From assembly GCA_949358305.1 (NCBI GenBank), contig OX442314.1, forward strand, positions 13,261,060 to 13,325,059: 64,000 bases of DNA, in the 5' to 3' direction. This document shows, one piece after another, positions 62,255-64,000 of this stretch. This DNA is from Strigamia acuminata (Eukaryota > Arthropoda > Chilopoda > Geophilomorpha > Linotaeniidae). The notes below the pieces were generated by a model that made no database searches, was not told where the DNA came from, and was given only the letters and a program-made list of their open reading frames with translations. Within the stretch, counting starts at the first letter, position 1. Each line of letters starts with the position of its first letter. The position numbers and the translations under genes were made by a program.

Positions 62255-63858
62255 TCAATTCTCTAACCACTGCATCCAAACATAACAAATAAGATCATAA
62301 TCATCCGAATCTCTATAAAAAGAATTGAAGTTTACCTTGTGAAGACGACTTAAAGTTCGACTCAACGCTTCCGCTAACATCTCATCCGCACCTTCCAATA
62401 TCGGTTTATTTCCTAAAACCAAGTGAGACGTCATTTTTGTAAATTTGCTGAAAAGAGAACGCTCATTAACCATAAATCATATTTAATGTTAAAATTAAAT
62501 TACCACGAATTCAATTGACGACTTGCAATAAATGCAGATCGAAATAGATCATTTGAAAGTCTAGACAGATTGAAACTCATCTTGATGTAATGTAATTGTG
62601 TAACAGGGTGGATGAGTTTCTTAGCCCGAGATGTAGTTGAAATACACAAGTCACGAATTGAATTTCTCAATTGATACATTTCTCGAAATGCGACTTGGTT
62701 AGTGCCCGACACGGACACATCCACTAGGATCCGTTTCATCTCTTGAAACAAGAAATTTGAAGCCAACATGGAAACCGAACAAACCATGGTCGAATCGTGT
62801 AAATTCGTACATACATCAATGTAATGCAAAGCGGCAGCGACGTTTATGCTCTTACCACTCCGTATCGCTGTATCATACGTCGAGGGTGAGCATTTAAGAT
62901 GATTGCAATAATCGTAATTAGCGGGATAGAGTACATCGTTGACAGTGACTTCTTCAGCTAAGCTAGCAATCATGGCGTTGATGTGTCTCGAATAAAGCAA
63001 AGAAGCGACGGCAGAGTGCACTTCTTCACTTGGTAACAACATTACGGCATCTTGGAAAGCTTCAAGTGATGCTTTATAATTACTTTCATACCCCAAATAA
63101 TGGCCCTTCAATAAGAGTAGTGCAGCATCAAATCAAAGTAGATAACTTCCGTTTCCAAATTCTTTGAATATGGACATATTTTTAAATATCTTTCTCTCAT
63201 TTCTCATTCTGTCGTAGAGCAGCTTTATTACACTATTTGTATATCCATATTCCCGAAAGAAGTCCGATATTTTCTGCAAATATCCATTTTTATTTGCACA
63301 GAAGTCGTGCATCCAACCGCCTAAAACTTTAACTGTCTGCGAAAAATATAATTTGAAATGTATATTTTGTTTTGCACTTGTCGATAAATCTTACCTCTTC
63401 TTCACTCTGTGTAAGGGAATTGACCACTTTTGTTTTCCACTGCACGTTTCTCAAATCTACGCCTAATTGTTCGATGTGTTCGAAGACGCTTTCATAAATT
63501 TTGCCATTATCAAAATTGTCAACAAAATTGAAAGTATGGAACTCGTTGATCCATTCGTCGAATCGCTTTTGAAACATTTCCGACAGTTTTTCGCCTTTTT
63601 TCATTTCCGTGAAAATCGTATGTTTGTTTGCATCGTACTTATAATCGTATTCCGCCCGATTTGCCGGATCGAATAGCGTGATTTTAGCTTTGTTTAAATT
63701 TTTCATCCATTCTTCACTTCCTCCCTTGTCTGGATGCGCCATTAACGCCCTAATCCGCCATACCTTCTTAATCTCCGTAAATGTGGCGTCGCTTCGAACG
63801 CCAAGTAGAGCGTACAAGTCTATATCGTCACTTGTTTCGGACATTATATTTTTTCAAT
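62255..63858 (-). pseudogene. J-domain gene, array copy C, broken (partial)
   Basis: Exons 2 to 5 are visible; exon 1 lies beyond the window. Exon 2 opens A|AT TGA if spliced as in copy A, a stop caused by one base change. The internal ATG then starts an intact J domain (HPDKGG). Exon 3 has the same TGA as copy B (63133-63135). From about 63178 down to 62255 the sequence is almost identical to copy B, while exon 2 differs from both A and B at many residues (KVWRIRALMAHPD). This mosaic suggests gene conversion with copy B. Confidence 0.7.
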
Positions 63859-64000
63859 CTGAAATGTAAATTATATAATTCAATCACTGTACCAATCTAC
63901 GTGTAATCAACCTAAGTTCGTTTTTTTAAATACATAAATTACGATTTTATCTGCACGCTAAGTAAAATAAAGATACCGTTTCTATTTTCCCGAATTTAAA

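Larger units (their letters stand above)
51836..64000. repeat. Tandem array of 3.7-kb J-domain gene units
   Basis: Three successive units begin near 51836, 55490 and 59185; the third continues past the window. Each holds, on the minus strand, a five-exon J-domain gene and, in its 3' flank, conserved non-coding DNA. Equivalent points differ by 3674 bp (52474 to 56148) and then by about 5372 bp. The extra length in the third is a 1.66-kb insertion at 59374. Inside each unit the DNA around 51840-52260 and 52400-52740 (and equivalents) is itself an old internal duplication. Confidence 0.85.

Overview
The window comes from an AT-rich invertebrate (bilaterian animal) nuclear genome. Nearly all genes are split by GT-AG introns, many only 50-100 bp long, and the recognised genes are animal-specific (neurexin, HECTD1, ERH, ZIP9, DHRS7). 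The neurexin tail ends in KEWYV, as I recall for invertebrate neurexins. I cannot assign a phylum; arthropod or another ecdysozoan/spiralian are all possible. No bacterial-type operon, CRISPR array or tRNA was seen.

Layout. 1-14701 (+): the 3' two thirds of a neurexin-1 gene in 13 exons (end of LNS2 to the PDZ-binding C terminus), with a possible extra 54-nt cassette exon and several intronic repeats. 16689-17537 (+): a UPF0696/C11orf68 gene. 17694-19796 (-): a cathepsin F-type protease with an N-terminal cystatin domain. 21049-32317 (-): HECTD1 E3 ubiquitin ligase. 33325-33912 (-) ERH and 34337-35563 (+) SLC39A9/ZIP9 lie head to head. 36151-37970 and 41683-44004 (+): a tandem pair of DHRS7-like SDR genes separated by 3.7 kb of foldback and MITE-like repeats and a decayed Gypsy fragment. 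44329-46029 and 46596-48302 (-): a pair of intronless Tigger/CENP-B-like transposase-derived genes that have lost two of three catalytic acids. 48855-49806 (-): an HTD2-like mitochondrial hydratase.

50050-51541 (-) holds what I think is the most interesting locus. Four tiny related membrane-protein ORFs (84, 59, 73 and 53 codons) lie head to tail within 1.3 kb and appear to belong to one spliced transcript with a single poly(A) signal. In the first pair the stop and the next ATG are 18 nt apart. Three of the four end with the same phase-2 intron just after the membrane segment. This looks like a polycistronic small-ORF gene.

51560-64000 (-): a tandem array of about 3.7-kb units, each carrying a five-exon J-domain (Hsp40) gene of a family I do not recognise. 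Unit A is intact (516 aa). Units B and C share a nonsense codon and have other breaks. A fourth unit next to the small-ORF cluster has lost the J gene entirely. A 1.66-kb solo-LTR-like insertion splits unit C.

From memory, human orthologues of most genes here map to the paralogous regions 11q13 (NRXN2, C11orf68, CTSF) and 14q (NRXN3, HECTD1, ERH, SLC39A9, DHRS7). This suggests the window preserves an old animal linkage group. The small-ORF cluster and J array are the lineage-specific part.
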